Shown here piece by piece: positions 1 through 7,852 of a stretch of DNA of 64,000 bases (its first letter is position 1; every line of letters begins with the position of its first letter). The notes beneath the pieces were generated by a model. It did not search any database and was not told where the DNA came from. It worked only from the letters and a program-made list of their open reading frames with translations. This stretch comes from Flavobacterium indicum GPTSA100-9 = DSM 17447 (lineage in GTDB: Bacteria; Bacteroidota; Bacteroidia; Flavobacteriales; Flavobacteriaceae), in NCBI RefSeq assembly GCF_000455605.1, contig NC_017025.1, forward strand, positions 1,364,001-1,428,000. Direction: 5' to 3'. The position numbers and the translations under genes are program-made.

Positions 1-23
1 ATTTTAAAATATTATAGTACTTT

Positions 24-48
24 GGCTCACTCTTTGTGAGCCTTTTTT
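24..48 (+). terminator. Rho-independent terminator of a gene left of the window
   Basis: A perfect 7-bp stem GGCTCAC/GTGAGCC with a TCTTT loop is followed by six T. It ends two bases before the ATG of the next gene, so it must terminate a plus-strand gene lying off the left edge. Its 3' arm contains a GTG that could be mistaken for the next gene's start. Confidence 0.85.
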
Positions 49-50
49 AT

Positions 51-563
51 ATGAAACAAATTGTAGTCTTTTTTATTTTATTTTCCAGTGTAAGTTTTGG
101 TCAAATTACTGGAGTACCGCACTGTGGATATGATTTTACCTCCTATGTGGTAGTAAATGCACATGAAGAAAATCAGAAAGTAAATGTAAAAGATTTAAAA
201 ATTTCTTTAGTTGATTTGGACGGTAATGAGGTTTTGAATACCAATAATGCAATTAGTTTAGTAAATAACAATTTACCTTTACTATTTACCCAAAATTATC
301 AGATAACTTTAGAAAATAATCAACAAAGATGGTATTTTCCTTATGCCACGGATCAATATTTTTTGGTAGTGAGAAATACGATTTCAATTGAAGATTATCA
401 AATAAAAATTGAAGATACTAAGGGGAAGTACCAAACACAGATTGTTCCTTTAAGTAGCTTAAACTTATATATTCTTTGTTCAACTGAAGCAGAGAAACAA
501 GCACGCACATTTGGCCCCAAAACTTCTAACCAAATGGTAGAAGTTGTTTTGACTAAAATTTAA
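51..563 (+). CDS. Hypothetical exported protein (170 aa)
   Basis: I do not recognise the family. Residues 1-18 look like a signal peptide with cleavage after SFGQ, so the product is probably periplasmic or surface exposed. The rest is a soluble, beta-rich looking chain with a few cysteines (HCGYD near the new N terminus, LCST near the C terminus). I start at ATG 51 rather than the in-frame GTG at 36, because that GTG lies inside the 3' arm of the upstream terminator and ATG 51 gives a clean signal peptide. It converges with the SRPBCC/GyrI gene, leaving only two bases between them. No function is assigned. Confidence 0.75.
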   Translation: MKQIVVFFILFSSVSFGQITGVPHCGYDFTSYVVVNAHEENQKVNVKDLKISLVDLDGNEVLNTNNAISLVNNNLPLLFTQNYQITLENNQQRWYFPYATDQYFLVVRNTISIEDYQIKIEDTKGKYQTQIVPLSSLNLYILCSTEAEKQARTFGPKTSNQMVEVVLTKI

Positions 564-565
564 AA

Positions 566-1648
566 TTATTTTATTGAATTTTCTGGAATTGTTGGCGCCG
601 TTTCAGAATTTGTTTTTGTAGAATCGTTAACGATTCTTTTTTTAGGTTTCCTTTTTACTACTGGTATATAAATTTCGGTTTCCCATTTAGAAGGTTCTTT
701 AACTTCAGGTAATGCTCTTTTGTAAATACCAATATAGGTTCCGTTTTTATCTTCAGTAAACTTATTTTTATAAATAAACTGACGTGCTTTGCTCCAAGCT
801 TGTTTGGTATGTGAATAATCTCCTCTTAAAATTGTTTTTACTGCTAAAAATTCATCGTAATGATTACCTTGAATTTGACTTTCTGGGGTGGTTAAAATTT
901 CATCTTTTACAGGAACACACATAGAATACTTGATAAAACTTGTGTTGGGATTGTTGTGGAAGATGACAAAAGGCACACCAAGTGTTTGGATATTATTATT
1001 TTTTATAAAAGATTTCATTGAAGTAAGTAAGGTTTTTGATTTTTTATTGAAATCTTTAGTTAGACAAGAATCTTTTTGTTCAATAAAATTAGTTTCAGGT
1101 CTAACAACTAAACCATGAACATCAATTTTAAAATTCCCTAACTCGTTTACTAAGTAATTGTTTATTTTAGTTAACCCATCTTCAATTTGTGGACCAACAT
1201 AGCTAGTAATTCCTCCGTTTAATACAGAATAAATCTTTTCTTTAAAGCTTAGTTCTCCTTGTATGGTTACATTAGCTAAAGTTCCCGATTTAACTTTAAT
1301 AAATTTCCAGTGTAATGATTGTTTGTTGTCCTTTTCGATGTAATCCTGAGCAATTGAATCTTTATGAGCAAATTTTGTTGCAATTAAATTAGTATCATCC
1401 CATTTTACATATGCTTTTTCTCCAATTGGATTACTTGAAATGGTGTATTTAAAATCTTCAGATGTTTCAAACTGTTGCCAATCAATCCAATTTGAATAAT
1501 CGTTTACATATTCAAATACTTGAGAAGGAGGCATAATTATTTCTTTAGATTTTGTAATCTTATAAGTGGCAGGTTGTGTGGCTACAAATACTACAAAGGC
1601 TAATAAAAATAGCAAGAATAAAAGCGCAAAATATTTTACTAATTTCAT
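566..1648 (-). CDS. Membrane-anchored SRPBCC plus GyrI-like effector-binding protein
   Basis: This 360-aa protein has one N-terminal membrane segment (about residues 5-25). A START/SRPBCC-type ligand-binding region follows (about 30-175, beginning with the typical ITKSKEI and VFEYVNDYSNWIDW pattern). A second region (about 190-335) resembles the GyrI/AraC effector-binding fold. A Lys/Pro/Thr-rich tail ends the chain. Both folds bind small hydrophobic or cationic ligands; no DNA-binding domain is present, so it is not a regulator by itself. Combining the two folds on one membrane anchor is a pattern known in Flavobacteria. The ligand is unknown. The domain calls are from sequence pattern only. 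Confidence 0.75.
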   Translation of the reverse strand: MKLVKYFALLFLLFLLAFVVFVATQPATYKITKSKEIIMPPSQVFEYVNDYSNWIDWQQFETSEDFKYTISSNPIGEKAYVKWDDTNLIATKFAHKDSIAQDYIEKDNKQSLHWKFIKVKSGTLANVTIQGELSFKEKIYSVLNGGITSYVGPQIEDGLTKINNYLVNELGNFKIDVHGLVVRPETNFIEQKDSCLTKDFNKKSKTLLTSMKSFIKNNNIQTLGVPFVIFHNNPNTSFIKYSMCVPVKDEILTTPESQIQGNHYDEFLAVKTILRGDYSHTKQAWSKARQFIYKNKFTEDKNGTYIGIYKRALPEVKEPSKWETEIYIPVVKRKPKKRIVNDSTKTNSETAPTIPENSIK

Positions 1649-1683
1649 AATTTGGGAGATGATTCCTCCAAATTTATAAAAAA

Positions 1684-1908
1684 TTATTCTTTAATAACTG
1701 TTTTAATCAAAAATAAAAACAAAATAAACAATAAAAATCCTAATAAAACCCATTTTACACCTTTATAATTTTTTTTATGGATGTTAGCATCTTTCCGATA
1801 CATAAAGAACATGGTAATAATAAAAGAGATAGCAAATACTATCGCAAAAATAGTTTGGCCTTTTGAAAACATGTTGATAAAATTTATAGCAAAATTAAGG
1901 ATTATCAT
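1684..1908 (-). CDS. Small hypothetical membrane protein (74 aa)
   Basis: The protein has two hydrophobic helices (about residues 15-37 and 51-71) separated by a short basic loop (YRKDANIHKKNYKG), which suggests a hairpin in the inner membrane with the loop in the cytoplasm. Start at ATG 1908 is assumed; an internal Met at residue 13 would remove 12 residues and still leave both helices. It lies 35 bp downstream of the SRPBCC/GyrI gene's start on the same strand and is divergent from the MazG-like gene. No function is recognised. Confidence 0.6.
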   Translation of the reverse strand: MIILNFAINFINMFSKGQTIFAIVFAISFIITMFFMYRKDANIHKKNYKGVKWVLLGFLLFILFLFLIKTVIKE

Positions 1909-1939
1909 ATTTATAATATAATTTTAGAGGGTTAAAAAA

Positions 1940-2332
1940 ATGAGAATTATGCAAAAACAATTAGAAGCAGTTAAATTATTTCATACTTCTTTCGGATTAG
2001 GAGTAAGTGATGAAATGAAAGCGTGTTTGGGAGAACAAAAAAACATGTTACGTTTTAATTTGATGAAAGAAGAAAACGAAGAATATTTAGAAGCAGTTCA
2101 AAATAATGATTTGGTTGAAATTGCAGATGCTCTTGGAGATATGTTGTATATATTGTGTGGTACTATTTTAGAACATGGATTACAACATAAGATTGAAGAA
2201 GTTTTTGATGAAATTCAAAGAAGCAACATGAGTAAATTAGGAGAAGACGGACAACCGATTTATAGAGAAGATGGTAAAGTAATGAAAGGCCCTAATTATT
2301 TTAAGCCTAATTTTGAAGAAATTTTGAAATAA
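1940..2332 (+). CDS. MazG-like nucleotide pyrophosphohydrolase
   Basis: A single-domain all-alpha NTP pyrophosphohydrolase of 130 aa. The diagnostic metal-binding pattern is visible: an EENEEYLEA helix (about residues 43-51) followed by EIADALGDMLYIL (about 61-73), matching the family's ExxE then ExxD arrangement. Members hydrolyse nucleoside triphosphates or phosphoribosyl-ATP to the monophosphate and pyrophosphate. Small free-standing members usually act in nucleotide-pool cleaning; the substrate here cannot be read from sequence. The tail with GPNYFKPN is typical of the Bacteroidota subgroup. A strong bidirectional terminator separates it from convergent ilvE. Confidence 0.85.
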   Translation: MRIMQKQLEAVKLFHTSFGLGVSDEMKACLGEQKNMLRFNLMKEENEEYLEAVQNNDLVEIADALGDMLYILCGTILEHGLQHKIEEVFDEIQRSNMSKLGEDGQPIYREDGKVMKGPNYFKPNFEEILK

Positions 2333-2367
2333 AAAAAGTTGCCTTAGATATTATAAGGCAACTTTTT
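2333..2367. terminator. Bidirectional terminator between mazG-like gene and ilvE
   Basis: A 14-bp stem (AAAAAGTTGCCTTA and its complement) encloses a 7-nt loop, with an A-run on the left and T-run on the right, so it can serve both convergent genes. Confidence 0.9.
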
Positions 2368-2386
2368 ATAAATATTCATATTGTAT

Positions 2387-3451
2387 TTATACTTTAACAG
2401 TCCAACCAAAAGTATCTTCCAATTCTTTGGTTTGAATACCAGTTAATTTGGTTTTAATTTCTTGAGCAAAAGAATTTTCCATTTTTGGTAATTCAAAGTA
2501 CTCTCCTTTATAAGAGAACCCAGCAATAGGATTAATTACGGCTGCTGTTCCGGCACCAAATATTTCTTTTAAGCTTCCGTCTTTAGCAGCTTGTACTAAT
2601 TCATCTACTAATACTGAACGTACTTCAACTTGAATTCCTTCTCTCTTAGCTAAATCAATAACTGACTTTCTTGTTACACCATCTAAAATTCTTTCAGAAG
2701 TTGGAGCTGTATAAAGTACGTCATTAATTCTAAAGAAAACATTCATGGTTCCTGCTTCTTCTAGCTTGGTATGTGTAGCATCATCCGTCCAAATGATTTG
2801 TTGGAATCCTTCTTCGTTAGCTAATTTAGTAGGATAAAATTGCCCAGAGTAATTTCCTGCAGCTTTAGCAGCACCTATACCACCATTAGCCGCTCTACTG
2901 AAATGCTCTGCAATAATTACTTTAACTTCACCAGAATAATATGATTTTGCAGGAGATAAAATTATCATGAATCTATATTCAGTGGATGGAGCAGCAATTA
3001 CACCATGACCAGTAGCAATCATAAAAGGTCTTATGTATAAAGCACTGCCGTTACCGTGTTTTACCCAGTCTTTTTCTAATTGAATCAATTGTTTTAATCC
3101 GCCAATAAATACTTCTTCAGGTACTTCTGGCATTGCCAAACGTGTAGCACTTTTATTAAAACGATCAAAATTTTGGTCAGGTCTAAATAACCAAATATCA
3201 TCATGTGCATCTTTGTAAGCTTTCATTCCTTCAAAAATAGCTTGACCATAATGAAAAACTTTAGATGAAGGATCCATTAAAAAAGGTGCATAAGGTACAA
3301 TTTCAGGTTGTTGCCATACACCATCTTTATAATCACATAGTAACATGTGGTCAGTAAAAATATTTCCAAAAACTAGGTTTTCAAAATCTACTTCGTTAAT
3401 TTTAGAGGATTGACATTTTGTTATTTTAATGTCGCTAATTGTGTTATTCAT
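2387..3451 (-). CDS. ilvE: Branched-chain amino acid aminotransferase
   Basis: A class IV PLP aminotransferase of 354 aa, the usual length of the long bacterial/eukaryotic-like BCAT subgroup. It interconverts leucine, isoleucine and valine with their 2-oxo acids using glutamate/2-oxoglutarate, in the cytoplasm. The catalytic lysine is expected at K196 in GAAKAAGNYSG. The FHYGQAIFEGMKAY segment near residue 70, the EEAGTMNVFF segment and the DGVTRKSV cofactor-phosphate region are all family signatures. It is transcribed alone, divergent from the DUF4920 gene. Next to icmF elsewhere in the window it suggests branched-chain metabolism, but linkage is loose. Confidence 0.95.
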   Translation of the reverse strand: MNNTISDIKITKCQSSKINEVDFENLVFGNIFTDHMLLCDYKDGVWQQPEIVPYAPFLMDPSSKVFHYGQAIFEGMKAYKDAHDDIWLFRPDQNFDRFNKSATRLAMPEVPEEVFIGGLKQLIQLEKDWVKHGNGSALYIRPFMIATGHGVIAAPSTEYRFMIILSPAKSYYSGEVKVIIAEHFSRAANGGIGAAKAAGNYSGQFYPTKLANEEGFQQIIWTDDATHTKLEEAGTMNVFFRINDVLYTAPTSERILDGVTRKSVIDLAKREGIQVEVRSVLVDELVQAAKDGSLKEIFGAGTAAVINPIAGFSYKGEYFELPKMENSFAQEIKTKLTGIQTKELEDTFGWTVKV

Positions 3452-3584
3452 TGTTTGAAATTATGTAACAAAGGTTGGTTATGTTATTTGTTCCTTACAA
3501 ATTTACTAAAATAATGTTTGTTTTATTGCGAAATTTAGAATAATTATTAACATTGCTAAATCATTAGAAATTCAAAAAAATAAG

Positions 3585-3592
3585 TACATTTG
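3585..3592 (+). promoter_or_regulatory. Bacteroidota-type -7 element for the DUF4920 gene
   Basis: TACATTTG matches TAnnTTTG and lies 27 bp before the ATG at 3620. A clear -33 TTG at the right distance is not visible. Confidence 0.5.
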
Positions 3593-3619
3593 TGTTATAA
3601 AATTTATTAATTATTTAAG

Positions 3620-4114
3620 ATGAAAACAAAAATTGCTACATTATTAGCATTAGTAGTATTGACTGCATGTGGTAAAAAAAATGAAGAAATAAAAGAAAAA
3701 GCTCCTGAAAAAGTTTTTGCTGTATTTGGAGATTCCATTTCAAAAGACAATGCTTTAACTGCTGAGCAGATGTTAAATAAATACCAGACTTTAAAATCTG
3801 GAGATACTTTAAACGTGAAATTTTCAACTAAAATCAATGAGATTTGTCAAAATAAAGGTTGTTGGATGACCTTAGATTTAGGGAATGAGCAGCAAGCATT
3901 TGTTAAGTTTAAAGACTACGGTTTTTTTGTTCCAATGAATGCACAAAATAGAGAAGTTGTTGTTGAAGGAAAAGCTTTTATAGAAGAAACACCTGTTGCA
4001 GAGTTAAAACATTATGCAGAAGATGAAGGTAAATCTCAAGCTGCAATCGATAGTATTACTGCGCCTAAGAAAGAATTGAAATTTTTAGCACATGGGGTTT
4101 TAATTGCAAAATAA
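3620..4114 (+). CDS. DUF4920 domain lipoprotein
   Basis: A 164-aa lipoprotein: LVVLTACGKK gives a lipobox with the acylated Cys at residue 17, followed by a Glu/Lys-rich linker. The remaining domain (about 35-164) matches DUF4920, a small beta domain of unknown function found in Bacteroidota and Myxococcota envelope proteins. The family core, with a KGCWMTL stretch and a DYGFFVP stretch, is present; the two cysteines of ICQNKGCWM may pair or bind metal. It is one base away from the cytochrome c'-like lipoprotein gene and is almost certainly co-transcribed with it, which hints at a role near redox or metal handling. Confidence 0.85.
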   Translation: MKTKIATLLALVVLTACGKKNEEIKEKAPEKVFAVFGDSISKDNALTAEQMLNKYQTLKSGDTLNVKFSTKINEICQNKGCWMTLDLGNEQQAFVKFKDYGFFVPMNAQNREVVVEGKAFIEETPVAELKHYAEDEGKSQAAIDSITAPKKELKFLAHGVLIAK

Positions 4115-4115
4115 G

Positions 4116-4556
4116 ATGAAGAAATTAGTAACTGTTTTAGCATTTTCAATTTTATTTTTAAGTTGTAATTCCAATACGTCCGAAAAAGAAAAAGAGGCGT
4201 CTTGCGAAAAGCCTAAGGAAGAATTTCAGATGTATGAAATTTCAGAAATGGCAGGCTTAATGGAGCAAATGTATGTGGAAAACAAACGTTTAAGAGATCG
4301 AATTATTGCAAAAGATACCCTAGGAACATTTCCAGAATATTTTCTAAAAATTGAAAAAGCTACTTTCACGAAAGGGAAGGAGCGAGATGCTTTTTTTAAC
4401 GAACATGCACAATTGTTTTTGAAAGCTCAATCTGAAATTTATACTGCAAAAGATTCAAAAGTAGCTTACAATGCTATGGTTGATCAATGCATTGCTTGCC
4501 ATGAAGTAAAATGTGGCGGACCAATAATGCGGATTAAAAAATTGTACATTAAGTAA
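4116..4556 (+). CDS. Lipoprotein with one C-terminal haem c motif, cytochrome c'-like
   Basis: A 146-aa lipoprotein (acylated Cys17 in LFLSCNS). The chain is almost wholly helical by composition and carries a single CxxCH haem-attachment motif, C125-I-A-C128-H129, only 17 residues from the C terminus, followed by GGPIM with M138. A C-terminal haem motif in a helical protein of this size is the layout of class II cytochromes (cytochrome c'/c556); class I cytochromes have it near the N terminus. Start ATG 4116 is chosen over an in-frame TTG at 4104 inside the preceding gene, because ATG gives a proper lipoprotein signal. Role in electron transfer or NO/oxidant binding is inference. Confidence 0.75.
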   Translation: MKKLVTVLAFSILFLSCNSNTSEKEKEASCEKPKEEFQMYEISEMAGLMEQMYVENKRLRDRIIAKDTLGTFPEYFLKIEKATFTKGKERDAFFNEHAQLFLKAQSEIYTAKDSKVAYNAMVDQCIACHEVKCGGPIMRIKKLYIK

Positions 4557-4561
4557 AAATT

Positions 4562-4594
4562 AAAAGTGATAAGTTAATATTTATCACTTTTTTT
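4562..4594. terminator. Bidirectional terminator
   Basis: An 11-bp stem AAAAGTGATAA/TTATCACTTTT with an 8-nt loop and T-tract lies between the convergent cytochrome-like and NlpC/P60 genes. Confidence 0.85.
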
Positions 4595-5354
4595 ATATCA
4601 ATTTCTTAATGACTCTTAATTTATGCGTATGACGACCTGTGTCTACATTATAAATTCCTAAATGATCAATACGGTCAATACGTACTTTACCAGAGGCATG
4701 AATAATGTAATTGTTCTCCATCATAATACCTACATGTATTATATTACCTTCGTCATTATCGAAAAAGGCTAAATCACCCGGTTCACTTTCTTCAATAAAA
4801 CTCAAGGGCTCACCTTGTGTAGCTTGTTGTGAGGCATCGCGAAGTAATTTATAACCATTTAATTTGTACACCATTTGCGTAAAACCAGAACAATCGATAC
4901 CAAAAGGTGTTTTGCCTCCCCATAAATAGGGTGCATTTAAATATAAAAAGGCAGTTTTAAGTAATTGTTCTTTGGGTTTCACACCACAAAGCTTCATGCC
5001 TTCAAATTGAAAGTTAGAAGTGTTGATTTCATTTATATCTAAAAATGATACCGAACTTCCTAAAGGAATTGGCATTAATTGATTATTACCATAAGAAACA
5101 AAATCAATTAAATCGCCGTTTAAAATGTTTGCTGTGGTTTCAATTAATTGAAATTGAGTTTCAGATAATGCTTGGTATTGTTTACTATCAATCCAACCTT
5201 CATAGTGATCAAATGCGGTTTGAATACGAATCCATTTTGGTGTGGATTCTACTATTTTGAAGTGATCTCCAAATAACAATTGGGAAACCATTTCACTTCT
5301 GTCACTGGCTTCAAATCTTATAGGAACAATAGCTAAATTACAAATTCCAAACAT
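4593..5354 (-). CDS. C40 family (NlpC/P60) cell-wall peptidase with SH3-like N terminus
   Basis: A 253-aa cysteine peptidase. The N-terminal part (about 8-60) resembles a bacterial SH3 domain (VPIRFEASDRSEMVSQLLFGD, WIRIQTAFDHYEGWI). The NlpC/P60 catalytic domain occupies about 128-250, with the catalytic Cys155 in FGIDCSGF, His207 in NIIHVGI and His219 in YIIHASG. The family cleaves gamma-D-glutamyl-diamino acid bonds of peptidoglycan peptides. No signal peptide is visible, so it may act on recycled muropeptides in the cytoplasm, as YkfC-like enzymes do; that is inference. It follows the thiolase gene on the same strand after a 13-bp hairpin. Confidence 0.9.
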   Translation of the reverse strand: MFGICNLAIVPIRFEASDRSEMVSQLLFGDHFKIVESTPKWIRIQTAFDHYEGWIDSKQYQALSETQFQLIETTANILNGDLIDFVSYGNNQLMPIPLGSSVSFLDINEINTSNFQFEGMKLCGVKPKEQLLKTAFLYLNAPYLWGGKTPFGIDCSGFTQMVYKLNGYKLLRDASQQATQGEPLSFIEESEPGDLAFFDNDEGNIIHVGIMMENNYIIHASGKVRIDRIDHLGIYNVDTGRHTHKLRVIKKLI

Positions 5355-5374
5355 TTTTATTCAATTAAATAAGA

Positions 5375-5410
5375 AACGATTGGTATTAGAAGAAAACAAT
5401 ACCAATCGTT
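5375..5410 (-). terminator. Hairpin downstream of the thiolase gene
   Basis: A perfect 13-bp stem AACGATTGGTATT/AATACCAATCGTT with a 10-nt loop lies between the thiolase stop and the NlpC/P60 start. The following T-tract on the minus strand is interrupted, so it may be a leaky terminator or an RNA-stability element. Confidence 0.65.
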
Positions 5411-5418
5411 AATTTATA

Positions 5419-6597
5419 TTATGCTTTTTCAATTACAATTGCAGAAGCTCCACCACCACCATTACAAATGGCAGCCGCTCCTAATTTTGCATTGTTTTGT
5501 TCTAATACATTAATTAAGGTTACAATTATTCTTGCACCTGAACATCCTAGAGGATGACCTAATGAAACTGCACCACCGTTAACATTAACTTTGTTGTTAT
5601 CTAATCCTAAAATTTTAGCATTAGCTAATCCAACAACTGAAAATGCTTCATTAAATTCGAAGAAATCAATATCTGAAATAGAAAGTCCAGCTTTGTCTAA
5701 AGCTTTCGGTAATGCTTTTGCAGGAGCAGTTGTAAACCATTTTGGTTCCTGTGCTGCATCTGCATAAGATTTAATATATGCTAAAGGTTTTAAACCTAAT
5801 TCAGCAGCTTTTTCTTCACTCATTAAAACTAATGCAGCAGCTCCATCATTAATCGTTGAAGCGTTAGCAGCAGTAACTGTTCCTTCTTTAGTAAATACAG
5901 CTGGTAAAGTAGGGATACGGTCTAATTTTACGTTTGTAAACTCTTCGTCTTTAGTAACAATAATTGGGTCGCCTTTTCTTTGAGGTACTTCTACAGGCAC
6001 AATTTCTGCATCAAATTTATTAGCTTCCCATGCTGCTGCTGAGCGCTGGTACGATTGAATAGCGAAATTATCTTGATCTTCACGAGTAATATTGTACTCA
6101 GATGCACATAAATCGGCGCAAACACCCATGGCATTATTATCGTAGGCATCCGTTAAACCATCTTTTTGCATTCCGTCTACCATTGAAGTTGGTCCAAATT
6201 TTACACCATTTCTTAAATGAACATAGTGAGGAATTAAGCTCATGTTTTCCATACCACCAGCTACTACAATTTGTGCATCACCAGCCATAATAGCTTGTGC
6301 GCCTTGCATAACTGCTTTCATACCACTTGCGCAAACTTTGTTTACGGTTGTACAAGCTACTTCATTTGAAAGTCCAGCGTATAATGCTGCCTGACGAGCA
6401 GGGGCTTGTCCGTTTCCTGCTTGGACAACATTTCCCATTAAAACTTCATCAACTAATGCTGGATTTAAATTAATTTTATTTAAAGCACCTTTAATAGCTG
6501 CAGCTCCTAATTTTGTTGCGGGTACTGTTGATAAAGCTCCCATAAAACTTCCAATTGGAGTTCTTACAGCTGATACTATAACTACTTTTTTGCTCAT
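5419..6597 (-). CDS. Acetyl-CoA C-acyltransferase (thiolase)
   Basis: A 392-aa thiolase, the normal length. The nucleophilic Cys89 sits in KVCASGMKAV, and the C-terminal active-site segments NEAF (near residue 348) and GHPLGCSGAR (general-base Cys near 378) and the glycine-rich CNGGGGASA end are all present. It condenses two acetyl-CoA to acetoacetyl-CoA or cleaves 3-oxoacyl-CoA; direction is not readable. ATG 6597 is chosen because upstream in-frame extension to 6675 adds 26 residues unlike any thiolase, and MSKKVVIVSAVRTPIG is the canonical start. Monocistronic or co-transcribed with the NlpC/P60 gene through the hairpin. Confidence 0.93.
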   Translation of the reverse strand: MSKKVVIVSAVRTPIGSFMGALSTVPATKLGAAAIKGALNKINLNPALVDEVLMGNVVQAGNGQAPARQAALYAGLSNEVACTTVNKVCASGMKAVMQGAQAIMAGDAQIVVAGGMENMSLIPHYVHLRNGVKFGPTSMVDGMQKDGLTDAYDNNAMGVCADLCASEYNITREDQDNFAIQSYQRSAAAWEANKFDAEIVPVEVPQRKGDPIIVTKDEEFTNVKLDRIPTLPAVFTKEGTVTAANASTINDGAAALVLMSEEKAAELGLKPLAYIKSYADAAQEPKWFTTAPAKALPKALDKAGLSISDIDFFEFNEAFSVVGLANAKILGLDNNKVNVNGGAVSLGHPLGCSGARIIVTLINVLEQNNAKLGAAAICNGGGGASAIVIEKA

Positions 6598-6783
6598 TGT
6601 GTTTGAATTTATTTTTTGCGAATGTAACGAAATATTGTTGAATTTTAAAGTAAAAATGTATCTTTGGCCTATCAAAAACTAATACTGCTATTGAAATAGA
6701 CTAGAAATGAAAAAAAAATTTAGTTCTATGTGTTTGAAAGCTAGAGTTTTTAAAAAAAAGTTGTAAAAAAAACAAAAAAAGTG

Positions 6784-6814
6784 TTGGAAATAATAGAATC
6801 TTGTTCTACATTTG
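6784..6814 (+). promoter_or_regulatory. Strong promoter of the tRNA cluster
   Basis: TTG at 6784-6786, 20 bp, then TACATTTG at 6807-6814 gives a near-perfect Bacteroidota housekeeping promoter. It is placed 40 bp before tRNA-Ser in the 257-bp gap after the thiolase gene. The rest of that gap is plain AT-rich DNA in which I see nothing else. Confidence 0.75.
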
Positions 6815-6854
6815 CAACCGCAAAAAAGATAAGTTCTTTCGCAGAAAAATATTA

Positions 6855-6938
6855 GGAGAGGTGCCGGAGTGGTAACGGAGCAGATTGCTAATCTGTCATC
6901 GGGTAACCGATGCCAGGGTTCGAGTCCCTGTCTCTCCG
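6855..6938 (+). tRNA. tRNA-Ser (anticodon GCT)
   Basis: The cloverleaf folds: acceptor GGAGAGG/TCTCTCC with one G-T pair, anticodon stem GCAGA/TCTGT with loop TTGCTAA, a long variable arm CATCGG/CCGATG typical of class II serine tRNAs, and T-loop GGTTCGAGTCC. CCA is not encoded. It reads AGC/AGU codons. Confidence 0.95.
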
Positions 6939-6952
6939 CTTTTTTGTTCACA

Positions 6953-7027
6953 CGGGGTGTAGCGTAGCCCGGTTATCGCGCCTGGTTTGGGACCAGGAGG
7001 TCGCAGGTTCGAATCCTGCCACCCCGA
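6953..7027 (+). tRNA. tRNA-Pro (anticodon TGG)
   Basis: Acceptor CGGGGTG/CACCCCG, anticodon stem CCTGG/CCAGG with loop TTTGGGA, and T-arm GCAGG TTCGAAT CCTGC. It follows tRNA-Ser by 14 bases and is presumably in the same transcript. Confidence 0.95.
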
Positions 7028-7068
7028 CAAGTTTTCAGTTCCCAATTTAGCTGAAAATAAAGAAAATA

Positions 7069-7142
7069 GGTCTCATAGCTCAGCTGGATAGAGCAACTGC
7101 CTTCTAAGCAGTAGGTCTCAGGTTCGAATCCTGATGAGATCA
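7069..7142 (+). tRNA. tRNA-Arg (anticodon TCT)
   Basis: Acceptor GGTCTCA/TGAGATC, anticodon stem ACTGC/GCAGT with loop CTTCTAA, T-arm CAGG TTCGAAT CCTG. Third gene of the tRNA cluster; it reads AGA/AGG, the preferred arginine codons in this AT-rich genome. Confidence 0.95.
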
Positions 7143-7144
7143 CA

Positions 7145-7172
7145 AAAAGCCTAGCATTTGCTAGGCTTTTTT
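7145..7172 (+). terminator. Terminator of the tRNA cluster
   Basis: Stem AAAAGCCTAGC/GCTAGGCTTTT around an ATTT loop, continuing into six T, begins two bases after tRNA-Arg. Confidence 0.9.
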
Positions 7173-7206
7173 GTTTTGTATTTGTTGTAAACACTGTTTT
7201 AAAAGC

Positions 7207-7236
7207 AAAAAAAATCCCGATTAATCGGGATTTTTT
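7207..7236 (-). terminator. Terminator of the marR-nitroreductase-yceI operon
   Basis: A palindrome ATCCCGATTAATCGGGAT lies between A-runs and T-runs, 31 bp beyond the yceI stop on the minus strand. It could also stop read-through from the tRNA side. Confidence 0.8.
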
Positions 7237-7266
7237 CTTCTTCATAGCATTTTAATTAAGCGTTTT

Positions 7267-7830
7267 TTACCAAGCTAAGTTTACTTTTAATTCAAACTCG
7301 TCGTTGATTGTTTTATCTCCTAAATCAGAGAAAAAGCTTCCTGATCCGTATTTGATATCATATTTAGTTCTGTCAATTTTTACATTAGCAGAAGCTGTAG
7401 TTCCGTTTACTACTAAATCAAAAGTTACTGGTTTAGTAATACCTTTTATTGTTAAATCAGCTGTTACAGTGTAATTGTTTTTGTTCTTTGTACTAATGTT
7501 TTTGAATACTAAAGTAGCTGTTTTGAATTTTTCTACACCAAAGAAGTCATCAGCTTTTAAGTGACCATCTAATTTATCTTTCCATTCACCTTTTAAATCA
7601 GTAGTATTAATTGATGTCATGTCTACAGTGAAAGTTCCACCTTTAACTAATCCTTTTTTGAATACTAAATTACCTTCTTTTAAATTGATAGTTCCAGTGT
7701 GTTCACCTGTTACTTTTTTACCTGTCCAATTAATTGTACTTTTAGATACATTAATTTTTTTAGTTTGTGCTGTCGTTGTAAATGTAACTAAAGCCACTAA
7801 CGCTAATGCGATTGATTTTAAATTTCTCAT
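7267..7830 (-). CDS. YceI family periplasmic lipid-binding protein
   Basis: A 187-aa protein with a signal peptide (residues 1-21, ending TTTAQ) and one YceI domain over the rest. The family forms a lipocalin-like beta barrel that binds polyisoprenoids or other amphiphiles; signature stretches include STINWTGKKVTGEHTG, LVFKKGLVKGGTFTVDM and the TADLTIKGITKPVTF strand pair. It sits 22 bp after the nitroreductase gene and is the last gene of a marR-led operon, so its expression probably responds to whatever ligand the MarR protein senses. The ligand is unknown. Confidence 0.92.
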   Translation of the reverse strand: MRNLKSIALALVALVTFTTTAQTKKINVSKSTINWTGKKVTGEHTGTINLKEGNLVFKKGLVKGGTFTVDMTSINTTDLKGEWKDKLDGHLKADDFFGVEKFKTATLVFKNISTKNKNNYTVTADLTIKGITKPVTFDLVVNGTTASANVKIDRTKYDIKYGSGSFFSDLGDKTINDEFELKVNLAW

Positions 7831-7852
7831 TTTATAAATATTTAGTTATTAA

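Noticed and set aside
6688..7245. Minus-strand open frames of 87 and 90 codons across the tRNA cluster
   Set aside because: They are antisense to three well-folded tRNA genes and have low-complexity or tRNA-derived translations.
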